Source: Paenibacillus polymyxa
GTDB taxonomy: Bacteria > Bacillota > Bacilli > Paenibacillales > Paenibacillaceae
Assembly (NCBI RefSeq): GCF_015710975.1
Contig: NZ_CP049783.1
Span: 186,001-250,000 of the forward strand
Direction of reading: 5' to 3'
DNA length: 64,000 nucleotides
The notes beneath the pieces are model-generated. The model was not told where the DNA came from and searched no databases. It was given only the letters and a program-made list of their open reading frames with translations. Of this stretch, positions 7,364-17,823 are shown piece after piece. The translations under genes were made by a program, and so were the position numbers. Position 1 is the stretch's first letter. The number at the start of each line of letters is the position of its first letter.

Positions 7364-8905
7364 TTAGGATTTATAATCTACGCGATTGCTGTAATTTTTA
7401 CGCTTGTCGATCAAACCATTCAGTGCATCCACATAAGCTCGTGCACTTGCTTCCAAAATATCAGTGCTTACCCCGCGTCCCTGTACAGATATTCCGTTTT
7501 GAGTCAGCACCACATGTACTTCACCTAGAGCGTCCTTGCCATGGGTAACAGATTTGATGGAGTAATCAGAAAGTACAACACTCTCGCTGCTGGCTTGGTC
7601 AATCGCATTATAGATCGCATCGACTGAACCATTTCCCTCAGCTTCTGTCTCGATTACCTGACCTTCATCGTTAACCAGGCGCACTTGTGCGGAAGGCGTA
7701 GCCTTGTTCCCGTAAGTTACGAAAATGGTTTCCAGCTTGAAGACTTCAGGTGCATCGGCCAATTTTTCTTCCAACAATGCCAAGATATCATCATCCGATA
7801 CTTCCTTCTTCTTATCAGCCAAATCCTTAAACTGACCAAAAGCGCGATTCAGATCTTCATCGTTCAATTCGTAGCCCAATTCGACCAAACGCTCTCGGAA
7901 AGCATGACGCCCTGAATGCTTGCCCAGTACTAGCTTGCTTTCTTTCAGACCGATACTTTCCGGTGTCATAATCTCATAGGTCGTCTTTTCCTTCAGCATG
8001 CCGTCTTGGTGAATACCTGATTCGTGCGCAAAAGCGTTAGCACCCACGATCGCCTTGTTGCCCGGCACTACCATCCCCGTCAAACGGCTAACCAAACGGC
8101 TCGTACGTGCAATTTCAGACAGTTGCAGAGACGTTTTGGCCTGGAAAAATTCCTGTCTCGTCTCCAGTGCCATGGCGATTTCCTCAATGGCCGTGTTTCC
8201 AGCACGTTCACCGATACCGTTAATCGTTCCCTCAATCTGATCTGCACCGTGCAGGATGGCAGCAAGCGTATTCGCAGTAGCCATTCCCAAGTCATTGTGG
8301 CAATGTGCACTCAATTGAATCTTCTCCACATCAACCACATTTTGCTTGATATGTTTGAATATATTTCCGTATTCGTATGGTGTTAGGTAACCTACCGTAT
8401 CTGGAATATTGACGACAGAAGCCCCTTCCTGTACAGCCATGGTGACCATTTCAACCACAAAATCAAGCTCCGTTCGCCCTGCATCCTCCAATGAAAACTC
8501 CACTTTTGGCAAATACTTCAATCCATAACGAATGGCTGCACGGGCCGTTTCCAGTACCTGTGCCTTCTCCATCCGCAGCTTATGCTGACGATGAATTGGA
8601 GAGGTTGCCAAAAAGATATGGATACACGGGTCCTGTGCTCCCTTAAGTGCCTCGCGAACCGCATCAATATCCTGTTCCCTTGCACGCGAAAGGCCAATAA
8701 CAGTCGAATTTTTTACAGCTTTTGCTACTGCATTAACAGCCGCGAGATCACCCGGAGAAGCAGCTGGGAACCCAGCCTCCATACGATCGATTCCCAGCTT
8801 CTCCAACTGATGAGCGATCTCTACTTTCTCACGAGTATTCAAGTTCACGCCAGGTGACTGTTCTCCGTCTCTCAACGTTGTGTCAAATATATATATTTTG
8901 CGCAA
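7364..8905 (-). CDS. leuA: 2-Isopropylmalate synthase
   Basis: 513 aa. It condenses acetyl-CoA with 2-oxoisovalerate, the committed step of leucine synthesis. The N-terminal TIM barrel has DTTLRDGEQSPG and the metal-binding HCHNDLG; the C-terminal ~150 residues form the LeuA allosteric dimer domain that senses leucine. Start choice: a TTG nine bases after AGGAGG (8915-8920), giving the usual N-terminus (L/M)RKIYIFDTTL. The longer open frame to 8974 lacks a ribosome site and runs into the intergenic stem-loop. Third function of the operon after ilvC; a long hairpin lies between the two genes. Confidence 0.96.
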   Translation of the reverse strand: MRKIYIFDTTLRDGEQSPGVNLNTREKVEIAHQLEKLGIDRMEAGFPAASPGDLAAVNAVAKAVKNSTVIGLSRAREQDIDAVREALKGAQDPCIHIFLATSPIHRQHKLRMEKAQVLETARAAIRYGLKYLPKVEFSLEDAGRTELDFVVEMVTMAVQEGASVVNIPDTVGYLTPYEYGNIFKHIKQNVVDVEKIQLSAHCHNDLGMATANTLAAILHGADQIEGTINGIGERAGNTAIEEIAMALETRQEFFQAKTSLQLSEIARTSRLVSRLTGMVVPGNKAIVGANAFAHESGIHQDGMLKEKTTYEIMTPESIGLKESKLVLGKHSGRHAFRERLVELGYELNDEDLNRAFGQFKDLADKKKEVSDDDILALLEEKLADAPEVFKLETIFVTYGNKATPSAQVRLVNDEGQVIETEAEGNGSVDAIYNAIDQASSESVVLSDYSIKSVTHGKDALGEVHVVLTQNGISVQGRGVSTDILEASARAYVDALNGLIDKRKNYSNRVDYKS

Positions 8906-8937
8906 CCTAACGCACCTCCTCAGGATTTGGACCCTTA

Positions 8938-8981
8938 AATTACAATGCGGCTCACGCAATAAGCAGGGCCGCATTGTAATT
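8938..8981 (-). promoter_or_regulatory. Stem-loop between ilvC and leuA
   Basis: Perfect 14-bp inverted repeat (8938-8951 with 8968-8981), 16-nt loop, no T-run. It lies between the ilvC stop and leuA start. A role as mRNA processing or 3'-stability element for ilvC is inference from the known processing of the B. subtilis ilv-leu transcript. Confidence 0.6.
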
Positions 8982-9029
8982 AATATTTATAAATAATTCA
9001 TATTGTCGAGCTTATAGTACAAAAGGTTA

Positions 9030-10154
<1,125 letters not shown>

Positions 10155-10184
10155 CTATAAGCGGTAAATCGTTAAAGCTTCATA

Positions 10185-10670
10185 TTATGCATTGCCACGT
10201 ATCATAGCTGTAACCCCGGTTCGGGTCAACTCGCGAATACCATAAGGCTTCAGCAATTCGATCATTGCATCAATTTTTTCGGTATCGCCAATGACCTGAA
10301 CAATTAAGCTCGTCGTTCCAACATCAATTACAGCTGCTCTGAACGTTTCTACCACGCCCATAATTTCTGGTCGCTGGGGCGGTTCAGCCTTTACCTTAAT
10401 CATTGCCAATTCCCGAGCAACCATCGGCTTGGAACTGAGATCAATGACCTTGATCACATCAACCAGCTTGTAAAGCTGCTTTTCAATCTGCTCCAGGTTG
10501 TTCTCATCTCCTACAGTCACAATGACCATACGGGATAATCCAACTTCCTCCGATTGACCCACAGTTATGCTTTCAATGTTGAAGCCACGGCGACCAAACA
10601 GTCCAGATACACGTTGCAAAACGCCGGGATGATCATTTACCAGTACAGCAATGGTATTTTTTGTCGTCAT
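10185..10670 (-). CDS. ilvH: Acetolactate synthase small (regulatory) subunit
   Basis: 161 aa. An N-terminal ACT domain (IAVLVNDHPGVLQRVSGLF, GFNIESITVG) binds valine and passes feedback inhibition to IlvB; the C-terminal half matches the ALS small-subunit domain. The ATG starts 1 nt after the ilvB stop codon, so the two subunits are translationally coupled. It ends before the structured spacer leading to ilvC. Length and motifs agree with B. subtilis IlvH (also called ilvN). Confidence 0.96.
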   Translation of the reverse strand: MTTKNTIAVLVNDHPGVLQRVSGLFGRRGFNIESITVGQSEEVGLSRMVIVTVGDENNLEQIEKQLYKLVDVIKVIDLSSKPMVARELAMIKVKAEPPQRPEIMGVVETFRAAVIDVGTTSLIVQVIGDTEKIDAMIELLKPYGIRELTRTGVTAMIRGNA

Positions 10671-10671
10671 T

Positions 10672-12417
10672 TTACTCGTCCCCCATCAGCATTTGATCAA
10701 TTGTCGAACCTTGCGTCACCATCGGATATACATTCTCTTCCTTGCTGACTACAAACTCGACAACGACCGGTCCGGGTGTATCAAGCGCCTCCTGCCAAGC
10801 CCGACGTGCTTCTTCCTTATTCGTAGCACGCAGTCCTTTGACACCGTATGCTTCGGCCAGTTTCACAAAATCCGGGCTTCCAGCCAGGTCAATGTGACTG
10901 TACCGATTGTTATAGATCAATTCCTGCCATTGGCGAACCATTCCAAGTACCTGGTTGTTGATGATTACGATTTTGACCGGAATGTTATTGATTGCACAGA
11001 TGGCTAATTCCTGCGAACACATCTGCATGCCGCCGTCTCCGTTAATCGATATTACCAATCTGTCAGGATTGGCCATCTGAGCGCCGATGGCAGAAGGGAA
11101 ACCAAATCCCATCGTACCCAGTCCACCGGAGGTGACCCATGAACGTGGCTGATTGAATTTGTAATACTGTGCTGCCCACATTTGATGCTGTCCTACGTCC
11201 GTCGTAACGATTGCTCCGCCCTTGGTCGTTTTATCCAACAATTCAATAACCCATTGTGGTTTAAGCACTGTTTCAGAATCCTTATAAGAAAAAGGTTTCG
11301 CAGCTTTCCATTGCTGAATTTGCGCTCTCCATGCATCTGCCAGATCCGCGCGTTTCACATCCTGATTCAGCAATTCCAATACTGCCTTCACGTCGCCTAC
11401 GATTGGAATATCCGCGGCAACATTTTTTCCGATTTCAGCAGGATCGATATCAATGTGTACAATTTTGGCTTGAGGAGCAAATCCATCCAACTTGCCTGTC
11501 ACCCGATCATCAAAGCGGGCACCAATACAGATCAGCAAATCCGACTGTTGAATCGCCTGATTGGAAGTGTATGTTCCGTGCATTCCCGGCATCCCTGTCC
11601 AGAGCTCATGTCCACTTGGGAATCCTCCCAAACCAAGCAATGTTGTTGCAATCGGAATTTCCGTTTTACGAACAAATTCGTAAAGTGCTTCATGTCCACC
11701 GGAGTATACAACTCCTCCACCTGCCAGAATGAATGGACGTTCTGCTTCGGCGATAGCTTGAGTCAGCTTGTCTAGTTGAATTTTGTTGGGCAACACATTC
11801 GGGTTGTAACCCCGCATGGTCACAGGTTCCGTCTGTGGAACAAACAACGTCTGGGCTGCGGAGACATCCTTCGGAATATCAATCAGTACTGGTCCTTTTC
11901 TACCTGTATTGGCAATATGAAATGCCTCATGGATGATTCGCGGCAGATCCTCTACATCTCTCACCAGATAGCTGTGTTTCGTAATCGGCATTGTAATTCC
12001 CGTGATATCAGCTTCCTGGAAAGCATCTGTACCGATCAGGGAAGATACAACATTACCCGTGATGACCACCAACGGCACCGAATCCATATAAGCTGTCGCT
12101 ATGCCAGTTACCAGGTTTGTCGCTCCAGGTCCGGAAGTCGCGATACAGACACCAACTTTACCGCTTGCCCGTGCATAACCATCTGCCGCATGAATAGCTC
12201 CCTGCTCATGACGAGTGAGGACATGCTTGAAATCCTTGAAGCCGTACATGGCATCATAGATATAAAGCACTGCACCACCTGGATATCCAAAGACACACTC
12301 TACTCCCTCCAGCAAAAGGCTACGGAGTAAAATTTCCGAACCTGTAATCACCTCAGGCTTCATCCACTTTTGACGTAATTCATCGGTTGACCTAACTTCA
12401 GGAATTTGTGCACTCAT
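10672..12417 (-). CDS. ilvB: Acetolactate synthase large (catalytic) subunit
   Basis: 581 aa TPP enzyme joining two pyruvates, or pyruvate and 2-oxobutyrate. The three TPP-enzyme domains are visible: N-terminal with the catalytic glutamate in CVFGYPGGAVLYIYD-type context (RHEQGAIHAADGYAR), the middle domain (DPAEIGKNV), and the C-terminal TPP/Mg motif GDGGMQM..NN. The ATG has AGGAGG eight bases upstream. It is first in the operon, about 415 nt downstream of the transcription start within a T-box leader. Confidence 0.97.
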   Translation of the reverse strand: MSAQIPEVRSTDELRQKWMKPEVITGSEILLRSLLLEGVECVFGYPGGAVLYIYDAMYGFKDFKHVLTRHEQGAIHAADGYARASGKVGVCIATSGPGATNLVTGIATAYMDSVPLVVITGNVVSSLIGTDAFQEADITGITMPITKHSYLVRDVEDLPRIIHEAFHIANTGRKGPVLIDIPKDVSAAQTLFVPQTEPVTMRGYNPNVLPNKIQLDKLTQAIAEAERPFILAGGGVVYSGGHEALYEFVRKTEIPIATTLLGLGGFPSGHELWTGMPGMHGTYTSNQAIQQSDLLICIGARFDDRVTGKLDGFAPQAKIVHIDIDPAEIGKNVAADIPIVGDVKAVLELLNQDVKRADLADAWRAQIQQWKAAKPFSYKDSETVLKPQWVIELLDKTTKGGAIVTTDVGQHQMWAAQYYKFNQPRSWVTSGGLGTMGFGFPSAIGAQMANPDRLVISINGDGGMQMCSQELAICAINNIPVKIVIINNQVLGMVRQWQELIYNNRYSHIDLAGSPDFVKLAEAYGVKGLRATNKEEARRAWQEALDTPGPVVVEFVVSKEENVYPMVTQGSTIDQMLMGDE

Positions 12418-12466
12418 TGGTCATCCTCCTTTACAAAATTTACATACAGCTGACATTTGTAAAAAC

Positions 12467-12832
12467 AAAAAAACCTTTCATCCCTAGAACAGACTTGCTG
12501 TTACTGAGGGACGAAAGGCTGTAGCTTCCGTGGTACCACCCGTGTTTGCCCGATATTTCGCAATATCGAACCTTGGCAGGTACAGAAATCACAAAGGATC
12601 TCCATATCTGGCGTCTGTAACGTAGACCGTACGATTTTCCCTAATAGGCGATTCGGCGCACCGTTAATATCATGGGGCCCGAATACTTTTCAGGAAAACA
12701 GCTCCAAGGTGAGCTCGTTAAAAAGGGATTTTGGTGAAGCTTGCAGCTAATGCCTCACTCTCTGAACAAAAGAGCCCTAATCACTTCGTCCTCTTCATTG
12801 CCGTTGTGTTCATGTCATTCTTTCAAATGTTT
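12467..12832 (-). ncRNA. T-box leader of the ilv-leu operon, leucine specifier
   Basis: Minus strand leader between the promoter and ilvB. The T-box core GGGTGGTACCACGG (12541-12528) pairs with uncharged tRNA acceptor ends. It is followed by a terminator whose stem CCTTTCGTCCCT/AGGGATGAAAGG (12518-12507 with 12485-12474) ends in seven Ts (12473-12467). In Stem I, the motif GAG-CTC-ACC places a CUC leucine codon in the specifier position (12713-12711). Uncharged tRNA-Leu should stabilise the antiterminator and allow ilvBHC-leuAB expression, as in B. subtilis. Confidence 0.9.
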
Positions 12833-12838
12833 AGACAC

Positions 12839-12867
12839 ATTATATGTCCCCCATCTGGGATAGTCAA
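12839..12867 (-). promoter_or_regulatory. Promoter of the ilv-leu operon
   Basis: Minus strand TTGACT (12867-12862), 17-bp spacer, TATAAT (12844-12839): a near-perfect housekeeping promoter directly ahead of the T-box. Confidence 0.85.
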
Positions 12868-12873
12868 TACCCA

Positions 12874-12888
12874 GATTTCATAAAAATT
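12874..12888 (-). promoter_or_regulatory. Possible CodY box
   Basis: AATTTTTATGAAATC matches 11 of 15 positions of the CodY consensus AATTTTCWGAAAATT and sits just upstream of the -35. CodY control of ilv-leu is known in B. subtilis; here it is only a sequence match. Confidence 0.35.
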
Positions 12889-13030
12889 TATGTTTCTCTG
12901 CTTAAGCCCCTCTGAGCCGCACGCTTGTAAGAGGTACCCGCATATGATAAAAAAGACCGCACAGTGAGACTTTGTACTCCTCCAAAGCCATGACATATCT
13001 TGTTAAAAGGGTAAAAAAGGAGGCCCGTTT

Positions 13031-13471
13031 ATGATTCGCAAACGATGCGCCCAAGATGACAACATGATCTTTCGTCTAATCGAGCAAGAGCTTGTCCCTC
13101 TATCGCATTTAAGTGCCCAAGAAATGGATCAAATACGTAAAGAATTACCCCGGCGCTTAAACCGGGGCATCACTTTTGTAGCTTGCAGACCGGATAATGC
13201 ACAGGTTGTTGGCTTCATTCATGTTATGCTGCATGGAGAACTATTATACATTGATTTGATCGCAATTTCTTCGGCTCATCAAGGTAAAAGATACGGAAAA
13301 AAGTTGCTGGAGTATGCCGAGCAATACGGCAGACTGCGACGTTGCAAGCGGGCTAAAGTGATGGTGGACGAAGACAATGTGCGAGGGATCCATTTTTATC
13401 TACGCCATCAATACCACATGCTACGATATGTGGCTCTAAGCCGATGTCACGAACTCGAAAAGTCACTGTGA
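13031..13471 (+). CDS. GNAT-family N-acetyltransferase
   Basis: 146 aa. The acetyl-CoA binding motif A is seen as LIAISSAHQGKRYGKKLL (Q-x-x-G-x-G/A-like loop near residue 90), followed by a VDEDNVRGIHFYLRHQY C-terminal segment typical of the fold. The substrate is unknown. ATG with GGAGG eight bases upstream. It diverges from the ilv-leu promoter and converges on the Gly/Tyr-rich gene; no operon partner is present. Confidence 0.85.
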   Translation: MIRKRCAQDDNMIFRLIEQELVPLSHLSAQEMDQIRKELPRRLNRGITFVACRPDNAQVVGFIHVMLHGELLYIDLIAISSAHQGKRYGKKLLEYAEQYGRLRRCKRAKVMVDEDNVRGIHFYLRHQYHMLRYVALSRCHELEKSL

Positions 13472-13505
13472 AAAGTATGGTTTTCAGGGTCGTGATTTTG
13501 TAAAA

Positions 13506-13856
13506 CTAAAAAAAGTTAGGGTAAAAAGGATAGCCTACCCCTGGGTAGCCCCCGTCTGTGTACGGTCCATACTGTGGACCATATCCTGGCCCTCCATAGC
13601 CTGGTCCTCCATAACCTGGACCGTAGCCACCGTAGGCACCCACGTATGGAGCTGTGCCAATGGCAAGCAAATCAAAAAGCACCAGAGGAATAATCGCCTT
13701 CGTGTTTACTTTTTTCTTACGGTTTGGTTGGAGAATCAGTCGGTTACCTGAAATGCGAATCAGCTTGCCACTGACCCGGGAGCCATCCTTACGTATAGCG
13801 AAGATGACTTTGCCGACAAGCTTCTCCACCTGCTTTCTGGTTACTGCCTGTTTCAT
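13506..13856 (-). CDS. Gly/Tyr/Pro-rich small protein, Sm-like N-terminus
   Basis: 116 aa from an ATG with AGGAGG upstream; the 40 extra codons of open frame before it lack a ribosome site. Residues 1-55 look like a small beta-barrel (KLVGKVIFAIRKDGSRVSG, KLIRISGNRLILQP). A short hydrophobic segment follows (AIIPLVLFDLLAIGTAP). The tail repeats GYGGPGYGG units and ends PFYPNFF. Such GYP-rich tails occur in spore coat and surface proteins of bacilli; a coat role is only a guess. I do not recognise a named family. Confidence 0.75.
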   Translation of the reverse strand: MKQAVTRKQVEKLVGKVIFAIRKDGSRVSGKLIRISGNRLILQPNRKKKVNTKAIIPLVLFDLLAIGTAPYVGAYGGYGPGYGGPGYGGPGYGPQYGPYTDGGYPGVGYPFYPNFF

Positions 13857-14026
13857 CGTATTTCCTCCTTCTTTCTCAACGGATGGACAGATTGAACGGC
13901 TCCTTGATAGCTTACCACCACCACAAAATAGACTGGAGCTGACAGGGGCCGAGCGTCCGTCCAATCTGCATAGCACAGTCTATTCCATTCAAGCCATAAG
14001 CGTATGTTTAAATGCCTGCACAATGT

Positions 14027-14065
14027 AAAAAAATCTGGTACCTGCACATGCAGATACCAGATTTT
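14027..14065 (-). terminator. Intrinsic terminator of the nup operon
   Basis: Minus strand stem of 15 bp with one mismatch (TACCAGATTTT arms, 14065-14050 with 14045-14030) followed by seven Ts (14033-14027), 50 bp past nupQ. Confidence 0.85.
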
Positions 14066-14114
14066 CATATACACCAATATGTGTATTTAAAAACATTCAG
14101 TTGTCTATGAGTCA

Positions 14115-15074
14115 TTAACGCTTGCTTGGATCATACAGTTGACCCAAAGCGGCCGGAGCGCGTGAACGTCCAACTGCCGCTACCAGCACAATAATTGTCA
14201 GGAGATACGGCAACATAAAAATAATTTCCTGGGGAATACTTTGCGACCATGCAAACAACTGCACATAGTTGCGAATTGCTTGTGAAAAACCGAAAAACAC
14301 TGCCGCTCCAAAAGCACCGAGCGGATTCCATTTACCGAAAATCATAGCCGCAATAGCAATATAGCCCTGCCCTGAAACGGTATTATGTGAGAACATATTG
14401 GTTGTAGTCAAAGTGATCGTAGCTCCACCAATCCCAGCCAACGCACCACTAATCATAACACCGATATAACGAAGGCGATTGACCTTGATCCCCACGGTAT
14501 CGGCTGCACCCGGATGCTCCCCTACTGAACGCAAACGCAAGCCAAACGGAGTTTTATACAAAGTAAAGTAGCCGATAATAACTAATAGAATAGCTAGATA
14601 TGTCGTTGGATAGGCTTGGAAGAATGCTTTTCCTGCAATCGGAATATCCACAAGATAAGGAATGGATATCTCGTTAAAACCTTGAATTCGACCGGTGTCC
14701 CCATCACCCTCAAATAACAGCTTAACCATGTAAAGTGTACTACCTGCTGCCAAGAAGTTAATGACAATCCCGCTGATTACCTGATCAGCCTTGAATGTAA
14801 TAGAGGCTACAGCATGAATTAGCGAAACCAGAATACCGAACACCGCAGCTGACAGCACACCTACCCAAGCCGCAGAGGTGCCACCTAATCCTGCTTGCTC
14901 AGCATAAAATCCGCCCACACCTGCCGCAAACGCGCCAAACACCATAAGACCTTCCAGTCCAAGATTCGTTACACCGGATTTTTCCGAAAAAACTCCGCCA
15001 AGAGACGCAAAAATAATCGCCGTCGCAAAAACGAGCGTTGTATGGATTAATTCACCAAGTGTTAACCAACTCAT
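14115..15074 (-). CDS. nupQ: Nucleoside ABC transporter permease NupQ-like
   Basis: 319 aa polytopic membrane protein (about 8-9 hydrophobic helices) of the branched-chain/BMP-type permease family. Recognisable motifs are SEKSGVTNLGLEGLM near the N-terminus and LRSVGEHPGAADTVGI in the cytoplasmic loop that contacts the ATPase. It starts 1 nt after the nupP stop. With NupP it forms the channel of a guanosine/nucleoside importer by analogy with B. subtilis NupNOPQ. The substrate is inferred from family and gene order. Confidence 0.9.
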   Translation of the reverse strand: MSWLTLGELIHTTLVFATAIIFASLGGVFSEKSGVTNLGLEGLMVFGAFAAGVGGFYAEQAGLGGTSAAWVGVLSAAVFGILVSLIHAVASITFKADQVISGIVINFLAAGSTLYMVKLLFEGDGDTGRIQGFNEISIPYLVDIPIAGKAFFQAYPTTYLAILLVIIGYFTLYKTPFGLRLRSVGEHPGAADTVGIKVNRLRYIGVMISGALAGIGGATITLTTTNMFSHNTVSGQGYIAIAAMIFGKWNPLGAFGAAVFFGFSQAIRNYVQLFAWSQSIPQEIIFMLPYLLTIIVLVAAVGRSRAPAALGQLYDPSKR

Positions 15075-15075
15075 T

Positions 15076-16155
15076 TTACAACACCTTCTCTTTCTTCCGC
15101 TTGGAGTAGAGCGGCTTCACAACCCAACGCACAATACCTTGGGCCGCAATGAAGAAAATAATCGAGCCAATAACTACCCGGATAATTTCTGGCGGTACAT
15201 CCGCGCTAAAGCTCATTCCCGCAGAACCATACGTGAGCGTTCCGAACAAAACAGAACCGAGCAACACACCGAACGGATTATTCATCCCGATCAAAGACAC
15301 AGCGATACCGTCAAAGCCGGTTCCTGGTGATCCTGCCATGACAGATTGATAATGGAAAACCCCCAGCACCTCAAAGGCACCAGCCAATCCGGCAAAAACA
15401 CCACTAATAAACATCGCTTTTATGATATTACGATTTACATTCATACCTGCATAGCGGGATGCATCCTGATTAAATCCGACAGCGCGAAGCTCATAGCCCT
15501 GCTTTGTTTTCCACATGAAAATATAGAAAAACACTGCCGCCAGCACAGCAATAACTGTGCCCCAATGAACCCGAGCATTCCCCATCATCTGGGACAGCCA
15601 ATCAATGGAAATAGAAGCGGAAGGTTGGATATCCACAGAGCGATTTTCGCCTTCCATAAGTGCGAACTGATTAATTACCAAATTAGCCAAATACAGACCG
15701 ATCCAGTTCATCATAATACATGTAATAACTTCGTTCACGCCTCGCTTGGCCTTCAAATAGCCAGCAATCGCAGCCCACAAGCCTCCGAAAACAGCTCCTG
15801 CGATCACAGCCAGCGGTGCATGAAGGATAGCAGGCAGCCCATGAAGTTTGATACCTACAATCGAAGCAGCTGTCATACCGACCAAAAACTGACCTTCGCC
15901 ACCGATGTTAAACAACCCGGCACGAGCCGCAAAAGCAAATGCCAAGCCTGTTAAAATCAACGGTGTCATCTCACGGATCGCTTCGCCAAAATTGTAGGAA
16001 TCTCCGTACACACGGCTAAACAAAGCGGAATAAGCCACAATAGGATCATACCCGCCAATCAACATCACGATAGCACCCAGAATGAGGCCTAGAATAATAG
16101 AGACCAGAGCCAGAACAAAGGAGTCTTTTGTGAATATTTTCAATAGGTTAGCCAT
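15076..16155 (-). CDS. nupP: Nucleoside ABC transporter permease NupP-like
   Basis: 359 aa membrane permease, about 10 hydrophobic segments, with the paired signatures RAGLFNIGGEGQFLVG and LRAVGFNQDASRYAGMNVNR of this permease family. The start overlaps the end of nupO by 8 nt, showing tight coupling. It pairs with NupQ in the membrane. The substrate is presumed to be purine nucleosides, as in B. subtilis. Confidence 0.92.
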   Translation of the reverse strand: MANLLKIFTKDSFVLALVSIILGLILGAIVMLIGGYDPIVAYSALFSRVYGDSYNFGEAIREMTPLILTGLAFAFAARAGLFNIGGEGQFLVGMTAASIVGIKLHGLPAILHAPLAVIAGAVFGGLWAAIAGYLKAKRGVNEVITCIMMNWIGLYLANLVINQFALMEGENRSVDIQPSASISIDWLSQMMGNARVHWGTVIAVLAAVFFYIFMWKTKQGYELRAVGFNQDASRYAGMNVNRNIIKAMFISGVFAGLAGAFEVLGVFHYQSVMAGSPGTGFDGIAVSLIGMNNPFGVLLGSVLFGTLTYGSAGMSFSADVPPEIIRVVIGSIIFFIAAQGIVRWVVKPLYSKRKKEKVL

Positions 16156-17686
16156 TCTCTACTCCTTTCTTCACTGCACTTCCTGCCATCATTAGCCCCA
16201 GTTCCTGGTCATTCGTTTCTTCAGGCAGCACTTCCCCGACAATCTTACCCTCATAAATAACAGCAATTCGATCGGATACATTCATAATCTCGTCCAGCTC
16301 AAAAGAAATGAGCAGTACCGCTTTACCTTGATCCCGCTGAGCAATCAGTTGCTTCTGGACAAATTCAATAGCTCCAACATCCAGCCCGCGTGTAGGCTGC
16401 GCCGCAATGAGAAGGTCTGGGTTTTTATCAATTTCACGCGCTATGATTGCCTTTTGCTGATTTCCACCAGATAGCGATCTTGCCTTGGTATGAATATCTG
16501 GTGTTCTAACATCAAACTTCTCAATAAGACTTTTTGCCTGTTTTTCTATAGCGTCCTTGTTCAAGAAGCCATTTTTACTGTAAGGAGCCTGATAATACGT
16601 CTCCAGCACCATATTTTCACTCATGGAAAAATCGAGCACCAACCCATGCTTATGGCGATCCTCTGGTATATGTGAAACGCCTGCCTCTGAAATTTTGCGC
16701 GGTGGCTGATTTGCCAGTTCTGTTCCGAGCAAACGGATACTCCCGCTATCCACCTTGCGCAAGCCTGTCAAAGCTTCTATTAGCTCACTCTGTCCATTGC
16801 CGTCTACTCCGGCAATCCCCAAAATCTCGCCGGCCTTGACCTGCAGGTTCAATTCATTCAGAACATGAATGCCATCCTTGTTTTTAGAAATTACTTTGTT
16901 CATTTCCAGTACAGTTTGTCCTGGTTGAGCAAGCTTCTTATCCACTTTAAAGGACACACGACGGCCCACCATTTTCTCAGCCAACTCATTTGGTGTTGTT
17001 TCAGATGTTTTGACCGTGTCAATAACTTTACCTCGGCGAATAATCGTAACCGTATCTGCAATTTGCATAATTTCTTTGAGTTTATGAGTGATAAGAATAA
17101 TTGATTTGCCTTCAGCTACTAAGCGCTTCATAATGTCCAGCAACTCAGAGATTTCCTGTGGTGTCAGCACCGCTGTTGGCTCATCAAAAATTAGAATATC
17201 TGCACCGCGATAAAGCGTTTTGATAATTTCCACACGCTGTTGCATACCAACAGATATATCCTCAATTTTGGCATTCGGATTTACCTGAAGTCCGTATTGT
17301 TCAGACAACCGCTGTACTTCTGCGGCAGCCTTTTTATAATTGATTTTCAGACCTTTACGTGGCTCCGACCCAAGGACAATATTTTCGGTTACGGTAAACG
17401 GCTGTACGAGCTTAAAATGCTGATGCACCATGCCGATCCCCAGATCAATTGCCTTATTTGGACTATCAATCTGTACGGGGTTCCCTCCCATTTCAATGGT
17501 CCCTTCATCCGGCTGATACAGTCCGAAAAGAATATTCATAAGCGTAGATTTGCCCGCGCCATTCTCACCCAAAAGGGCGTGAATTTCTCCTTTATGCAGC
17601 TTGATGCTGATGGAGTCGTTGGCAACGATGCCGGGGAATCGTTTTGTAATTTGCTTTAACTCAACGACGGGGGTCGCTGCATCCAT
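16148..17686 (-). CDS. nupO: Nucleoside ABC transporter ATPase, double domain (NupO-like)
   Basis: 512 aa with two ABC domains in one chain. The first has Walker [10 protein letters not shown], signature [11 protein letters not shown] and Walker [12 protein letters not shown]. The second has a degenerate Walker A-like GVDGNGQSE, signature [14 protein letters not shown] and Walker B-like [12 protein letters not shown]. This asymmetry is normal in sugar/nucleoside ATPases of the RbsA type. Start: ATG with AAGGGTG five bases upstream rather than the GTG six codons earlier. It is separated from nupN by a hairpin that probably lets the binding protein be made in excess. Confidence 0.93.
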   Translation of the reverse strand: MDAATPVVELKQITKRFPGIVANDSISIKLHKGEIHALLGENGAGKSTLMNILFGLYQPDEGTIEMGGNPVQIDSPNKAIDLGIGMVHQHFKLVQPFTVTENIVLGSEPRKGLKINYKKAAAEVQRLSEQYGLQVNPNAKIEDISVGMQQRVEIIKTLYRGADILIFDEPTAVLTPQEISELLDIMKRLVAEGKSIILITHKLKEIMQIADTVTIIRRGKVIDTVKTSETTPNELAEKMVGRRVSFKVDKKLAQPGQTVLEMNKVISKNKDGIHVLNELNLQVKAGEILGIAGVDGNGQSELIEALTGLRKVDSGSIRLLGTELANQPPRKISEAGVSHIPEDRHKHGLVLDFSMSENMVLETYYQAPYSKNGFLNKDAIEKQAKSLIEKFDVRTPDIHTKARSLSGGNQQKAIIAREIDKNPDLLIAAQPTRGLDVGAIEFVQKQLIAQRDQGKAVLLISFELDEIMNVSDRIAVIYEGKIVGEVLPEETNDQELGLMMAGSAVKKGVENG

Positions 17687-17767
17687 GAGATCACCCTTAT
17701 ACACTTTATAGTATGTGCTCCAATGAGCTGATTTTGACCGTTATAATCTTATAACTCCAGACGTAAG

Positions 17768-17798
17768 AACAAGGCTAGTCTTATGAACCAGCCTTGTT
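17768..17798 (-). terminator. Intercistronic hairpin between nupN and nupO
   Basis: 9-bp stem AACAAGGCT/AGCCTTGTT extended by GT/AC, with a weak T-tract (TTGTTCTT). It follows the binding-protein gene and probably acts as a partial terminator or 3' stabiliser. Confidence 0.6.
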
Positions 17799-17823
17799 GC
17801 CACCTTTATGTTCTTCACCTAAC

